Notes under the pieces: generated by a model
Seen by the model: the letters and a program-made list of their open reading frames with translations, nothing else
What the model was told of the DNA's origin: nothing
Databases searched by the model: none
Shown: positions 8,555 to 17,797 of the stretch, in pieces
Layout: every line of letters begins with the position of its first letter
How positions within the stretch are numbered: position 1 is the stretch's first letter
Position numbers and translations under genes: made by a program
Assembly: GCA_043770215.1 (NCBI GenBank)
Contig: JAYVIQ010000106.1
Coordinates: 1 to 64,000 of the forward strand
Direction of reading: 5' to 3'
Length of the DNA stretch: 64,000 bases
From: JAYVIQ01 sp043770215
Lineage (GTDB): Bacteria; Bacteroidota; Bacteroidia; Cytophagales; JAAEPT01

Positions 8555-8850
8555 AGCGAAGAGTATTTTAACCTAAATATTTTTCTTACTATTTCTCTTT
8601 GTAGAATTGCCTCTGCTAATAGTTTAGAGGCTTTTTCTTTGTGGTTGCCAAATAAGATGTATTTAACTTTTTCCTCAGCTATGTCTAATCTATATAAAAT
8701 ATTTAATACCAAGCTCATATCTCCTCTAAGCATCTGCTCTACCACAGGCTCTAATTTAGACAAAGCTTCTTCAAAAAGTGGAGTATCTAAAACAGAATTT
8801 GGTGTAGTAATTAGGTTTATATAAGGCTCTATGGTTTGTAAATAACTCAT
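8551..8850 (-). CDS. Conserved-looking small hypothetical protein, middle gene of truC operon
   Basis: The 99-residue cytoplasmic protein is predicted mainly helical, with acidic N-terminal and basic C-terminal halves, for example HKEKASKLLAEAILQREIVRKIFRLKY. No domain is recognised and there is no signal peptide. It overlaps the TPR gene upstream by four bases and truC downstream by four bases, both ATGA-type junctions, which strongly supports it as a translated gene and suggests matched stoichiometry. Function unknown. Confidence 0.8.
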   Translation of the reverse strand: MSYLQTIEPYINLITTPNSVLDTPLFEEALSKLEPVVEQMLRGDMSLVLNILYRLDIAEEKVKYILFGNHKEKASKLLAEAILQREIVRKIFRLKYSSL

Positions 8851-9356
8851 TCTATTATAGAAGCTAGGCGGTCTATTTCTAGTTTTACATGCTCTTTTAT
8901 TTTTATGCTTTTGGCTAAGCTTAAGTACTCTCTTGCTTTTACCTTATTTTTTTGCTTATGATGTATCATTGCTAAGTTTGCATACACCATTGCAGTATCA
9001 TTTTTAAGCCTTAAACCTATTTTTAAAGCTTCTGAATATGCTTTTTTTGATGCTTCTAAATTGTTTTGAGCCATTTCTACAAAGCCTAACACAAAGAAAT
9101 AATACCCTTTTTGAGTTTTTGTAAGCCAGTTTGGTTTAGTAGTAAGTGCCAAAGTGTTTGCTGCTTTTTTCACATCACCACTACGCAATTGTCTAAAAGC
9201 CAAATATACAGTTCCCTGAAAAAAGTAGCCTAAAATTGTGAAAAGCATAAAAATAACCGCTACAAAAGAAGGGTACATTTTGCCAACACTTAAGCAATAA
9301 ACAATGGCAAGCATGCAGGCAAAAATAATTACAATACGCGTAATAGGAGTAAACAT
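8847..9356 (-). CDS. Membrane-anchored tetratricopeptide repeat protein
   Basis: Residues 5-25 and 30-52 form two hydrophobic membrane segments separated by a very short turn. After these come TPR-like helices: GYYFFVLGFVEMAQNNLEAS KKAYSEAL around residues 104-130, then TAMVYANLAMIHHKQKN with KAREYLSLAK around 138-160. The 169-residue protein is thus a hairpin membrane anchor with about two TPR units facing one side. It is the first gene of a three-gene overlapping operon ending in truC. The partner is unknown. Confidence 0.8.
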   Translation of the reverse strand: MFTPITRIVIIFACMLAIVYCLSVGKMYPSFVAVIFMLFTILGYFFQGTVYLAFRQLRSGDVKKAANTLALTTKPNWLTKTQKGYYFFVLGFVEMAQNNLEASKKAYSEALKIGLRLKNDTAMVYANLAMIHHKQKNKVKAREYLSLAKSIKIKEHVKLEIDRLASIIE

Positions 9357-9847
9357 ACTACAAATGTACTATTTTTATATTTCTATACCCAGAATTGAGA
9401 ATATGAGCTTAAAAAAAGGAGAACATTTTTCTTTTTTCGGCTTTTGAGATACGCTAGACTAGAAACTGAATAGTGTTCCTTACCCATTTTTATAGTATTT
9501 GATTATTTTAGATCATACATATTAAATTCTCGGATGTCTATTTGACTTATTCATAATTAATTTTTTATACCACTATTTTAGTTTCATAAAAACAGCTAAA
9601 CAGCTTTTTTTAGAAAGCCTTTTGCTTTAGGTAAAGAAAGATGCTATTCTTAAATCATTAATAAAAAATGTTTAGGTTTAAGTGATAAGATAAATCTTTA
9701 TGGATAGTCCATAAGAATCACGAACATTAAGTTTAAGTGCCTGATTTTATATTAGTTATAACTTTACCTTAAACCAAAACAACATACTTATTACTTTTTA
9801 GTCTTGACTAGTAATCTATCTCAATATTATAAGTATATTTGTAAATC
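9357..9847. other. 491-base intergenic region, divergent promoters
   Basis: Lies between the divergent TPR-truC operon and the apbC operon, so it should hold promoters for both. No RNA gene or coding remnant is seen. A TAnnTTTG element at 9834-9841 is the only clear signal. Confidence 0.5.
9834..9841 (+). promoter_or_regulatory. -7 promoter element for apbC operon
   Basis: TATATTTG matches TAnnTTTG and ends six bases before the apbC ATG, predicting a very short leader, as at rlmN. No well-spaced -33 element is visible. Confidence 0.5.
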
Positions 9848-10945
9848 ATGGAATTCACAAAAGAAAACGTACTAAAAGCACTATCTAATGTGCAGGAGCC
9901 AGATCTTAAAAAAGATTTGGTTACGCTTAATATGATCAAAGATGTGCTAATTGAGGGCAACTCTATTACATTTACAGTCATACTTACTACTCCAGCATGT
10001 CCTTTAAAAGAATTGATAAAAAAGGATTGTACAAAAGCAGTTTTAGATTTTTTTCCAACAGCCAAAGTAGACGTTATCATGACGGCAGATGTGAGCTCTA
10101 TTATGGGTAGACTTACTCCTGATTTGCCAGATGTAAGAAACGTTATTGCAATTTCTTCTGGCAAAGGTGGTGTGGGCAAAAGTACCGTTGCTGTAAACTT
10201 GGCCATTGCTCTTTCTAGAACAGGAGCCAGAGTTGGTCTTTTAGATGCAGATATTTATGGACCATCTATTCCAATTATGTTTGGGTGTGTAGACGATAAA
10301 CCAGCAGTTTTTCAAGAAGACGGTAAGTCTAAAATCATACCTGTAACTAAATTTGGTGTAAAACTGATTTCTATTGGGTTTTTAACTTCTGAAGATTCGG
10401 CAGTAATTTGGAGAGGTCCCATGGCTAGCTCTGCATTACGCCAGTTTATTGGAGATTGTAAGTGGGGTGAGTTAGACTATCTTTTGGTAGACCTGCCTCC
10501 TGGTACAAGTGACATACATTTATCATTGGTACAAAGTGTACCTTTAACGGGTGCTGTAGTTGTTTCTACTCCTCAAAAAGTAGCATTAGCAGATGCTAAA
10601 AAAGGAATTTCTATGTTTGGTCAGCAGCAAATAAACGTACCTATTCTGGGAATTGTAGAAAATATGGCTTATTTTACACCAGCAGAGTTGCCTGAAAATA
10701 AATATTATATTTTTGGTAAAAATGGAGCAAGGGATTTAGCAGAAGAAAGAGGTATTCCTTTTTTAGGAGAAATACCTATAGAGCAAAGCATAAGAGAAGG
10801 CGGAGACAGTGGTATGCCAATTGCTTTAGAGGATTCTGTAATTGGAATAGCCTTTCAAAAAGCGGCTTCTGAATTAGCAAGACAAGTAGCCATAAGAAAT
10901 GCTACGCAAAATAAAACTGAGAAAGTAGAAATTACAACATTTTAA
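9848..10945 (+). CDS. apbC: Iron-sulfur cluster carrier protein ApbC/Mrp
   Basis: P-loop ATPase of the Mrp/NBP35 family that carries Fe-S clusters to apo-proteins. Residues 1-90 form the MIP18/DUF59-type domain, with CPLKELIKKDC holding a conserved Cys51. The deviant Walker A SGKGGVGKST is at residues 104-113 and VDLPPGTSDIHLSL is the switch region. The CxxC that usually follows NMxYF near residue 280 is missing: the sequence there is NMAYFTPAELPENKYYIFG. I recall this as typical of Bacteroidota members. It is followed by a NifU-type scaffold three bases downstream, which fits an Fe-S delivery operon. Confidence 0.95.
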   Translation: MEFTKENVLKALSNVQEPDLKKDLVTLNMIKDVLIEGNSITFTVILTTPACPLKELIKKDCTKAVLDFFPTAKVDVIMTADVSSIMGRLTPDLPDVRNVIAISSGKGGVGKSTVAVNLAIALSRTGARVGLLDADIYGPSIPIMFGCVDDKPAVFQEDGKSKIIPVTKFGVKLISIGFLTSEDSAVIWRGPMASSALRQFIGDCKWGELDYLLVDLPPGTSDIHLSLVQSVPLTGAVVVSTPQKVALADAKKGISMFGQQQINVPILGIVENMAYFTPAELPENKYYIFGKNGARDLAEERGIPFLGEIPIEQSIREGGDSGMPIALEDSVIGIAFQKAASELARQVAIRNATQNKTEKVEITTF

Positions 10946-10948
10946 TCT

Positions 10949-11209
10949 ATGGAAGACAAATATGAATTATTGGCAAAAGTTGAAGCGGCAATTGAAACCA
11001 TAAGACCCTACCTTAAAACAGATGGTGGAGATGTGAGAATAGTGGATATAAATGATGACATGGTAGTTAGTATAGAGCTTTTGGGCTCTTGTGGCACATG
11101 CCCTATGTCTCCAATGACTATGAAAAATGGTGTAGAAGAAGCCATAAAAAGAGTTGTTCCAGAGATTACAAAAGTGGTAGCAATTAATGCTATAGAAGTA
11201 CATATTTAA
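10949..11209 (+). CDS. NifU C-terminal domain (Nfu) Fe-S scaffold protein
   Basis: A stand-alone Nfu domain of 86 residues that assembles or carries a 4Fe-4S cluster. YLKTDGGDVRIVDI at residues 21-34 and the cluster motif CGTCPMS with Cys48 and Cys51 are diagnostic. It sits three bases after apbC and six before the PASTA gene, so it is in the operon. The pairing with ApbC supports transfer of a cluster from this scaffold to the carrier. Confidence 0.95.
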   Translation: MEDKYELLAKVEAAIETIRPYLKTDGGDVRIVDINDDMVVSIELLGSCGTCPMSPMTMKNGVEEAIKRVVPEITKVVAINAIEVHI

Positions 11210-11215
11210 TAAAGT

Positions 11216-11830
11216 ATGAGTTTTTTTAAAGTAGAAACGTGGAAAGATGTATGGATGCATTTTGCTGCTATGGTTGGTTTAACAGTGGTGATAGGGTATT
11301 TGATTCTATATGTATGGTTGCCTTTGTACACCAATCATGATCAGCAAATAGAAGTCCCTTCTTTGGAAAGATTGACTGTAGAAGAAGCACAAGAATTGTT
11401 GGAAGAAAGAGACCTTCAATTAGAGATTCAAGACACAAACTACAAAGCCAATTTTAAACCAGGAGTTATAAATAGACAAGAGCCAAAAGCAAATAGCTTT
11501 GTAAAAGAGAATAGACGCATTTACGTTTCTATAAATGCTTTTGAAGTACCCAAAATTTCTTTAACATCTAAAATGATGGAGGACTTAGAGAACAAAGGCT
11601 TAGAAGTGGTGAAGTCTAAAATTAAAGAGTTTGGATTTGAACAGGGAGAAATTATATATGTGCCTGGAAAATATCAAGATTATGTGCTGAATACTATTTG
11701 CAGAAATGATACGTTAAGGGTTGGAGATAAACTAGCAAAAGGAAGTAAAATTGATATTTTAGTTTCCGACGGAAAATTAATTGAAGAAGAGAAAGAAGAG
11801 GAAGAAATAGAAAAGCAAGAAATAGAATGA
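11216..11830 (+). CDS. Membrane-anchored PASTA domain protein
   Basis: A single membrane segment at about residues 16-36 (VGLTVVIGYLILYVWLPL) is followed by PASTA repeats: VPSLERLTVEEAQELLEERD with NRQEPKANSFVKENRRIYVSI, then a second unit starting VPKISLTSKMMEDLENKGLEV and a third partial unit. The final 15 residues are almost entirely Glu, Lys and Ile. PASTA domains bind peptidoglycan or beta-lactams in kinases, but Bacteroidota carry such non-kinase forms. The 204-residue protein overlaps the following T9SS gene by four bases. Confidence 0.9.
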   Translation: MSFFKVETWKDVWMHFAAMVGLTVVIGYLILYVWLPLYTNHDQQIEVPSLERLTVEEAQELLEERDLQLEIQDTNYKANFKPGVINRQEPKANSFVKENRRIYVSINAFEVPKISLTSKMMEDLENKGLEVVKSKIKEFGFEQGEIIYVPGKYQDYVLNTICRNDTLRVGDKLAKGSKIDILVSDGKLIEEEKEEEEIEKQEIE

Positions 11831-13725
11831 AACTTAAACTAACTATATTTTTTTCGATATTTTTTCTAACCGATGCATTGTTTGCTCAGTTAGAAATGTA
11901 CCCTCTGTATTCAAAAAGTTCAACACCGAGTCTTAAAACCGCTCGCACTTCGGCTAATTCAGACACCCTAAAACTACCATTTGATGAGAATTTTACAAGT
12001 CTATCCACAGAAAAAAACTGGATAGAGAACAATGGGGTTTATATCAATAATCACTTTGCTGCAAATCAACCAAGCATAGGCGTTGCAACATTAGATGGTG
12101 TAAAGGGAATTGGCGAGCCATATGTCTTTTTACCAGATAAATCTTCTGCTGCCGGTATTGGAGATTATATGACCTCAAAATGTATAAATTTATCAGGATA
12201 TAACAAAACAGACAGTGTAGCTTTTAGTTTTTTTTGGCAACAAGGAACCCCACATGATTTTAATAGAAATCCGCTTTGGGATAAAGGAGAGAGGTTGAGG
12301 ATCTATTTTAAAGATAGCTCGGAAAATTTTACTCAAGTATGGCCAACACCAAAAATATTACAAAGAATTTTGGCAACTGGTAAATTTAGAGATACCTTTT
12401 ATCTAGAAAATATAGTACTAGAACCAATTTACTTTCATAACGGGTTTCAGATAAAATTAGAATACTATGGCACTTTAGCGGGTAATTATGGGGTATTTAA
12501 CGTAGATAATTTATACTTAAATAGAGGTATTGCCAAACTTGGTGCAGATACTACTTTTGTAGAGCAATTGAACTATTCTTTTAGTCAGTCTCCTTCAAAA
12601 TTATTAACACCGTATAGTTCAGTGCCAGTAAGCCATTTTAAGAGTGCTGGGGCAGGTATTTTGAGTGATACCATAAAAGCTTCTATGTATACTTTGGATA
12701 AATTATTTGCTCAAGATACAGATTCCTCTATTGTTATTTCCAATAATAAAAATGAATCTGTGTTACTCAAAGATAGATCTGATGAATTGGTAGATAGAAT
12801 CATTAAATTCAAAAAAGCAGTGCCTACCTTTATACATTGGACACCTGATAAATCAAGTCTAAAAGCAAATATAGATGCTGTTCTTACAGATACTACAGTA
12901 TTGAAAACCACGGTATCTATAATTACGCCTTCTTCAGTGGATATACCAGAGAGTACATCTTCTCTTACAGTTTTGTCTAATTATTATGCTTTTGATGATG
13001 GCACAATGGAAGCGGGTTTAGGGGTAAGAGGAGTAGGAGAGTTTGTACAATCATATGATTTTATCAAAGGAGATTCAGTAAATGGGTTTTTAGCATATTT
13101 TCCAAAGTATGGTTTAAATCTAGAAGGTCTATTTCTTAAGTACAATGTATATGCTAGCTTACAAAATATAGATGGAAAAACAGAAACTAAACTGTTGCTC
13201 TCTCAAAATGGAGTAGTAGAATACGACACATCAAGCAATACCCTAAATAAGTTTGTTTTTATTCCTTTTTCTAAATCTCTAGTTGTTTCTGCTGGGCGTT
13301 ACTATTTTGGTATATCTCAGGACAATGACAAAAGAATTTTACTTGGTTTAGATTACAGTAATAATAGAGCAGATAATATATTTTACAGAAAATTTTCAGA
13401 CGATCCATGGGAGTCCTTTGCATCAAATGATGGCTTTGGGTGCGTGGCATTGAGGCCAGTAGTAGGTAGGTTTATAGCTGGGCCCCAAACAGCCCCAGAA
13501 GCGAGATTAGGAGTGAGTTTTCATCCAAATCCTAGCAATGATAAAGTTGAGTTTAATGATTCTAAAGTAGATAAAGTTATTTTATTTACAAGAATGGGTA
13601 CTAAGGTTGCAGAGATTAATGTGTATAATGGAGAGTTTAGTGTGCGTGGACTAGAAAAAGACAGTTATATCATGCAAATTTACAGTGGAGAAGAATTTAC
13701 TACCCAAAAAATTCATGTTGAGTAA
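11827..13725 (+). CDS. T9SS type A sorting domain secreted protein
   Basis: The N-terminus KLTIFFSIFFLTDALFAQ is a signal peptide cleaved after about residue 20. The C-terminal 80 residues have the type A T9SS sorting pattern: VSFHPNPSNDKVEFND, a short beta segment, LFTRMGTKVAEINVYNGEFSV, then SYIMQIYSGEEFTTQKIHVE. The 540-residue passenger has beta-rich segments with no identified catalytic domain. The protein should cross the outer membrane by T9SS and lose the C-terminal domain. Overlap of four bases with the PASTA gene places it last in the apbC operon, an odd mix of Fe-S and surface genes. Confidence 0.88.
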   Translation: MKLKLTIFFSIFFLTDALFAQLEMYPLYSKSSTPSLKTARTSANSDTLKLPFDENFTSLSTEKNWIENNGVYINNHFAANQPSIGVATLDGVKGIGEPYVFLPDKSSAAGIGDYMTSKCINLSGYNKTDSVAFSFFWQQGTPHDFNRNPLWDKGERLRIYFKDSSENFTQVWPTPKILQRILATGKFRDTFYLENIVLEPIYFHNGFQIKLEYYGTLAGNYGVFNVDNLYLNRGIAKLGADTTFVEQLNYSFSQSPSKLLTPYSSVPVSHFKSAGAGILSDTIKASMYTLDKLFAQDTDSSIVISNNKNESVLLKDRSDELVDRIIKFKKAVPTFIHWTPDKSSLKANIDAVLTDTTVLKTTVSIITPSSVDIPESTSSLTVLSNYYAFDDGTMEAGLGVRGVGEFVQSYDFIKGDSVNGFLAYFPKYGLNLEGLFLKYNVYASLQNIDGKTETKLLLSQNGVVEYDTSSNTLNKFVFIPFSKSLVVSAGRYYFGISQDNDKRILLGLDYSNNRADNIFYRKFSDDPWESFASNDGFGCVALRPVVGRFIAGPQTAPEARLGVSFHPNPSNDKVEFNDSKVDKVILFTRMGTKVAEINVYNGEFSVRGLEKDSYIMQIYSGEEFTTQKIHVE

Positions 13726-14066
13726 TATTGTCGTTTAGCTTTTAATTTTTTTGATATTAAATTTTAATAGTACTCATTTTTTTTACTTCTTTAGCATGAA
13801 GAATGTATTTCAATTATTTTAAATAGGCCGTTCAATTCTTTACGATTGGTTAAATCTTAGAAATAGGTTTGGGTATTAACCATATTCAAAACGTGGAAAG
13901 TCTAAAACCAGTTTAAACAAACTAACATTAGCTATACTTTTATAAATAAGAGCGGCTTTAAATTTTTAAAATGCACAGTAGCTAAATCTCCAACAATTTA
14001 ATTTTGAAGCAAGAATGTTAACCAAACCCCATTTTCAATCACTACTAAATGAGGCTAATGATATTG
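13726..14066. other. 341-base intergenic region between convergent genes
   Basis: Separates the T9SS cargo gene from the convergent FAD/Fe-S dehydrogenase. No strong hairpin, RNA gene or coding remnant was recognised in it. Confidence 0.5.
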
Positions 14067-16994
14067 TTATTTTATCAAAGCATCCCAAAGTATTTCTACT
14101 GGATGTAGAGACTGTTCTTGAGTTCCGTCTTTTATTTGATGCCTACAGCTTGTACCAGTAGCAGCTATAATGGTGTTTTTTTCTTTATTTCTAATGGCAG
14201 GAAAAAGGATTAACTCGCCAATTTGCATACTTAAATCATATTTTTCTGCTTCATAACCAAATGAACCAGACATACCACAGCAGCCAGTATTTAGTACCTC
14301 TACTTTATAGTTAGCAGGTATTTCTAGTATTTTTTGGCTAAACTTCACATGAGATAAAGATTTTTGAAAACAATGTCCATGAAACATTATTTTTTCGCTT
14401 TTATCTGTGAATTTGCTTCTGTCTATATTTCCTTTATCTAGTTCATTTGCCAAAAACTCATCAATCAAAAAGCAAGATTTTGCTAGTTCTTTTGCATCTT
14501 TTTGGTCTTGACCTCTAAGTAATTTAGGGTACTCATCTCTAAAAGTAAGAATAGAAGATGGTTCTATACCTATCAAAGGTTCATTTGGATTTACTACATT
14601 TTTGTACAACTGCACATTGGTAAATGCAATTTTTTTGGTTCTTTTAAGCATTCCTTTAGAAATACCTGGTCTACCGCTTTCTACATTGTCTAGAAAAATT
14701 ACTTCGTAACCAAGGGCATATAAAAGTTCTATACCTTTTTCGCCTATGTTTACATCTGTATAATTTACAATCTCATCCACAAAAAAATACACTCTTTTGG
14801 TAGTTTGATAAGAAGTTTTAAGCCTTTGAATATTTTTTTTGTACCATTTCCTTAGCGTATATCCATGTAATTTAGGTATATCTCTTTTAGGAGAAATACC
14901 CATAACACTTTTGAGTGAGTTTTTTATGAATGGAATATCCAAAACCGCATTGTATAAATTAGGCGCTATGCTTCCTAATTTGTTGGTGACATCTATATTG
15001 GCTATTAATCTAGCAGCTAAAGGCACACCGTTAGATTGGTAGTAATGCTGAAGAAATTCGCTTTTCATTGCACCTACATCTACATTGCTTGGACAATCTG
15101 TTTTACACCCTTTACATCCCAAACAAAGGTCCATAACCTCTTTTATTTCTTGGTGGTCAAATGGATTTTCTTTGGTAGAATTAGTTAAAAATTCCCTTAA
15201 AATATTTGCTCTGCCTCTAGTAGAATCTTTTTCATTTCTAGTAGCCATAAAGCTAGGGCACATGGTACCTCCAGAATGGTGAGTTCTACGGCAAACGCCT
15301 GTACCGTTGCATTTTTCTGCCATACGTATAATCCCCATGGTTTCATCAAAACTTAAAAAAGTTTCTATTTCTGGGGTAATCATATCTTCTTCATAGCGCA
15401 GACTTTCGTTCATTTTTGGAGTGTCTACTATCTTACCTGGGTTAAAAATATTGTAAGGGTCCCAAGTCTTTTTGACTGATTGTACAAGTTTAAAGTTCTT
15501 TGAGCCAATCATTTTTTCAATAAACTGACCTCTTACACGACCATCTCCGTGCTCGCCACTTAAAGATCCGCCATATTTTTTTACCAATGTGGCTACATCA
15601 TCTGTTATATGGAAAAACAGCTTTCTATCCTCTTTTTTCTTAAGGTCTAAAATGGGACGTAGGTGTATTTCGCCATCTCCAGCATGGGCATAATAGATGC
15701 TCTCCTTGCCATATTTTTCCATTATTAGATCAAACTCACGTATGTATTCTGGCAAATCTGCTGGGTCTACAGCAGTATCTTCTATACATGCTACTCCCTT
15801 AGCATCGCCTGGTATGTTAGATAGTAATCCTAAACCAGCAATACGTAAGTCCCATACTTTTTTACAATCATTGCCCCAAATTACAGGGAAAGCATAGCCA
15901 AATCCTGCATCAGTAATTTCTGCAATCATGTCTGAGGTAAGTTTTTCTATTTCCTCTTTTGTTTCTCGTTCAAACTCCACACATAAAATTCCTGCAGGAT
16001 CTCCTTCTACAAAATACCTATTTGCTTTTTGGATTGGATTATCAGCCGTACAGTCCAAGATCACTTTATCCATAAGCTCACTTGCTCCTGGTTTATACTT
16101 TAGGGCTATTACATTCGCCTTTAAAGAATCGTATATGGTATTGCTATGTATGGCAACAATAGCAGATTCTTTTGGAGGCAGATCAACTAAATTAATTTTT
16201 ATCTCTGTCATAAAGGCTAAGGTACCTTCACTACCAGCAATGAGTTTACAAAAATTAAACTTTTTGTTTGGGTCTCTAAAGGGCTCAGAATGCATCACTA
16301 CATCTATAGCATATCCGGTATTTCTTCTGTTTACAGATGCTTTTGGAAATTCTTTTAAGATCTCTTCTTGGTTTTCTGTATTCTGTAGTATTTCATTTAT
16401 ATGTCTGTACAATGAACCTTCGAAACTCTGTAAGGCAAGTTTATTGTGGTATTCTGATAAACTTAGTGCTTTAAATTCTACTTCGCTTCCGTCAGACAAT
16501 ATAGCTTGGACTTCTAGCAAATGATCTCTTGTAGTGCCATAAAGAGGAGAGTGGGCACCACAAGAGTTGTTGCCTACCATACCTCCTATCATACATCTGT
16601 TTGCCGTAGAAGTTTCTGGGCCAAAAAATAGACCAAATTGTTTTAAGTATTTATTTAAATCGTCTCTAATAACTCCTGGTTGCACGCGCACCCATTTTTC
16701 TTTTTGGTTTACTTCTATTACTTGAGTAAAATGTTTGGATACATCAACAATAATTCCACCACCAACTACTTGACCCGCAAGAGAAGTACCTGCTGTTCTT
16801 GGAACCAAAGAGGTGTTATTTTCTTTTGCAAACTGAATCAGAAGATGCAAATCTTCTTTAGTCTTAGGGATTGCTACAGCTTGAGGCAATTCTTTGTATA
16901 CAGAAGCATCTGTTGCATAGACATTGCGCTGCAAAAAATCAGTAAATAAGTCTCCAGTAAGCTTTTCTTTTAGTTCAAGTAATTTTGCAAGCAT
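14067..16994 (-). CDS. FAD-binding and Fe-S oxidoreductase (GlcD-GlcF type fusion, YdiJ/D-lactate dehydrogenase-like)
   Basis: A 975-residue fusion of a flavin dehydrogenase and an Fe-S/CCG module. The FAD_binding_4 domain spans roughly residues 35-210, with LVPRTAGTSLAGQVVGGGI, and the FAD-oxidase C domain about 250-530. Ferredoxin-type cysteines follow at about 561-575 (CNGTGVCRR) and at about 626 (CLGCKGCKTDCPSN). Cysteine-rich motifs HGHCFQK near 871 and NTGCCGMSGSFGYE near 904 complete the GlcF-like part. Such proteins oxidise D-2-hydroxy acids such as D-lactate or D-2-hydroxyglutarate and pass electrons to quinone. The exact substrate is uncertain. Transcribed alone. Confidence 0.92.
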   Translation of the reverse strand: MLAKLLELKEKLTGDLFTDFLQRNVYATDASVYKELPQAVAIPKTKEDLHLLIQFAKENNTSLVPRTAGTSLAGQVVGGGIIVDVSKHFTQVIEVNQKEKWVRVQPGVIRDDLNKYLKQFGLFFGPETSTANRCMIGGMVGNNSCGAHSPLYGTTRDHLLEVQAILSDGSEVEFKALSLSEYHNKLALQSFEGSLYRHINEILQNTENQEEILKEFPKASVNRRNTGYAIDVVMHSEPFRDPNKKFNFCKLIAGSEGTLAFMTEIKINLVDLPPKESAIVAIHSNTIYDSLKANVIALKYKPGASELMDKVILDCTADNPIQKANRYFVEGDPAGILCVEFERETKEEIEKLTSDMIAEITDAGFGYAFPVIWGNDCKKVWDLRIAGLGLLSNIPGDAKGVACIEDTAVDPADLPEYIREFDLIMEKYGKESIYYAHAGDGEIHLRPILDLKKKEDRKLFFHITDDVATLVKKYGGSLSGEHGDGRVRGQFIEKMIGSKNFKLVQSVKKTWDPYNIFNPGKIVDTPKMNESLRYEEDMITPEIETFLSFDETMGIIRMAEKCNGTGVCRRTHHSGGTMCPSFMATRNEKDSTRGRANILREFLTNSTKENPFDHQEIKEVMDLCLGCKGCKTDCPSNVDVGAMKSEFLQHYYQSNGVPLAARLIANIDVTNKLGSIAPNLYNAVLDIPFIKNSLKSVMGISPKRDIPKLHGYTLRKWYKKNIQRLKTSYQTTKRVYFFVDEIVNYTDVNIGEKGIELLYALGYEVIFLDNVESGRPGISKGMLKRTKKIAFTNVQLYKNVVNPNEPLIGIEPSSILTFRDEYPKLLRGQDQKDAKELAKSCFLIDEFLANELDKGNIDRSKFTDKSEKIMFHGHCFQKSLSHVKFSQKILEIPANYKVEVLNTGCCGMSGSFGYEAEKYDLSMQIGELILFPAIRNKEKNTIIAATGTSCRHQIKDGTQEQSLHPVEILWDALIK

Positions 16995-17016
16995 AATTAT
17001 TTTAATCTTATTGTTA

Positions 17017-17024
17017 CAAAGATA
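17017..17024 (-). promoter_or_regulatory. -7 promoter element for the FAD/Fe-S dehydrogenase
   Basis: On the minus strand TATCTTTG matches TAnnTTTG, 22 bases before the ATG at 16994. A TTTG on the minus strand at 17049-17052, 24 bases upstream, is a candidate -33 element. Confidence 0.55.
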
Positions 17025-17122
17025 AAAGATAGAAAGGTATTATTTAGCCAAACTTTACATTATGAGTAAACTTTGAGTGTTTTTTTACACTTTGAAACCT
17101 TATTTTTGGGTGTACATCTTTA

Positions 17123-17788
17123 TCACAAAGCAGTTTCTTCTTTTTTAATCAAAAACCTCCATAAATAGAATGCAATAGACGCACCTAGAATAGGAGCCAA
17201 AACATAAATCCATAACCAAAGTATTTGTCCAGATACCAATGCCGGAGCTATAGATCTTGCAGGATTCATAGATGCTCCTGTAAACGGACCACCTATAAAA
17301 GCTAAAATAAATACCACGGAAGAAGCTACCAAAGGAGTAAATTTTACCCATTTGCTATGTACAAAATAAAAAACAGATAAGCCAAGTATTGCAGACATAA
17401 TTAACTCTAAAATAAAACAATAGCCTATACTTATTTGTGGCAATGTGGCACCAAGAGTAGGGTGTAAAGGGTATATTTTTTTTAAAATAAAACTTGCTAA
17501 ATAAGCACCTAACAATTGATTAATTGCATACACAGAAAATTCTTTAGTATTTAAGTCCTTTTTTAAGAAAAACATAAAGCTTATTACCGGATTCATGTGG
17601 GCGCCACTTTTTTTCCCAAACATAAAAATACCTAGCCATACTGCTAATCCAAAACAAAGAGAAATACCAAAACCGCCTATGTTTGGATAAAAGTCATTTA
17701 TAACTATAGACCCTGTACCAATAAAAACCATAAAAAAAGTAGCTAAAAACTCTGCCTGTCCTTTTTTTAGTAAAGTATTAAAATTCAT
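17123..17788 (-). CDS. MIP family channel protein (aquaporin/glycerol channel type)
   Basis: Six hydrophobic segments and the two half-helix motifs of aquaporins are present. The first is AHMNPVIS with Asn66-Pro67-Val68, where Ala is replaced by Val, and the second is GASMNPARSI with Asn175-Pro176-Ala177-Arg178. Length 221 residues is normal. An inner-membrane channel for water or small neutral solutes is expected, but the substrate cannot be assigned. It lies nine bases after the lipid A acyltransferase gene on the same strand and is probably cotranscribed. Confidence 0.93.
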   Translation of the reverse strand: MNFNTLLKKGQAEFLATFFMVFIGTGSIVINDFYPNIGGFGISLCFGLAVWLGIFMFGKKSGAHMNPVISFMFFLKKDLNTKEFSVYAINQLLGAYLASFILKKIYPLHPTLGATLPQISIGYCFILELIMSAILGLSVFYFVHSKWVKFTPLVASSVVFILAFIGGPFTGASMNPARSIAPALVSGQILWLWIYVLAPILGASIAFYLWRFLIKKEETAL

Positions 17789-17797
17789 ATTTAGTAT

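Noticed and set aside
9808..10206. 132-codon minus-strand frame across the apbC start
   Set aside because: Mostly antisense to apbC and inconsistent with the promoter element at 9834-9841.
15928..16524. 198-codon open frame on the plus strand opposite the FAD/Fe-S dehydrogenase
   Set aside because: It lies entirely antisense within a clear large enzyme gene, lacks family resemblance, and is an expected shadow frame.
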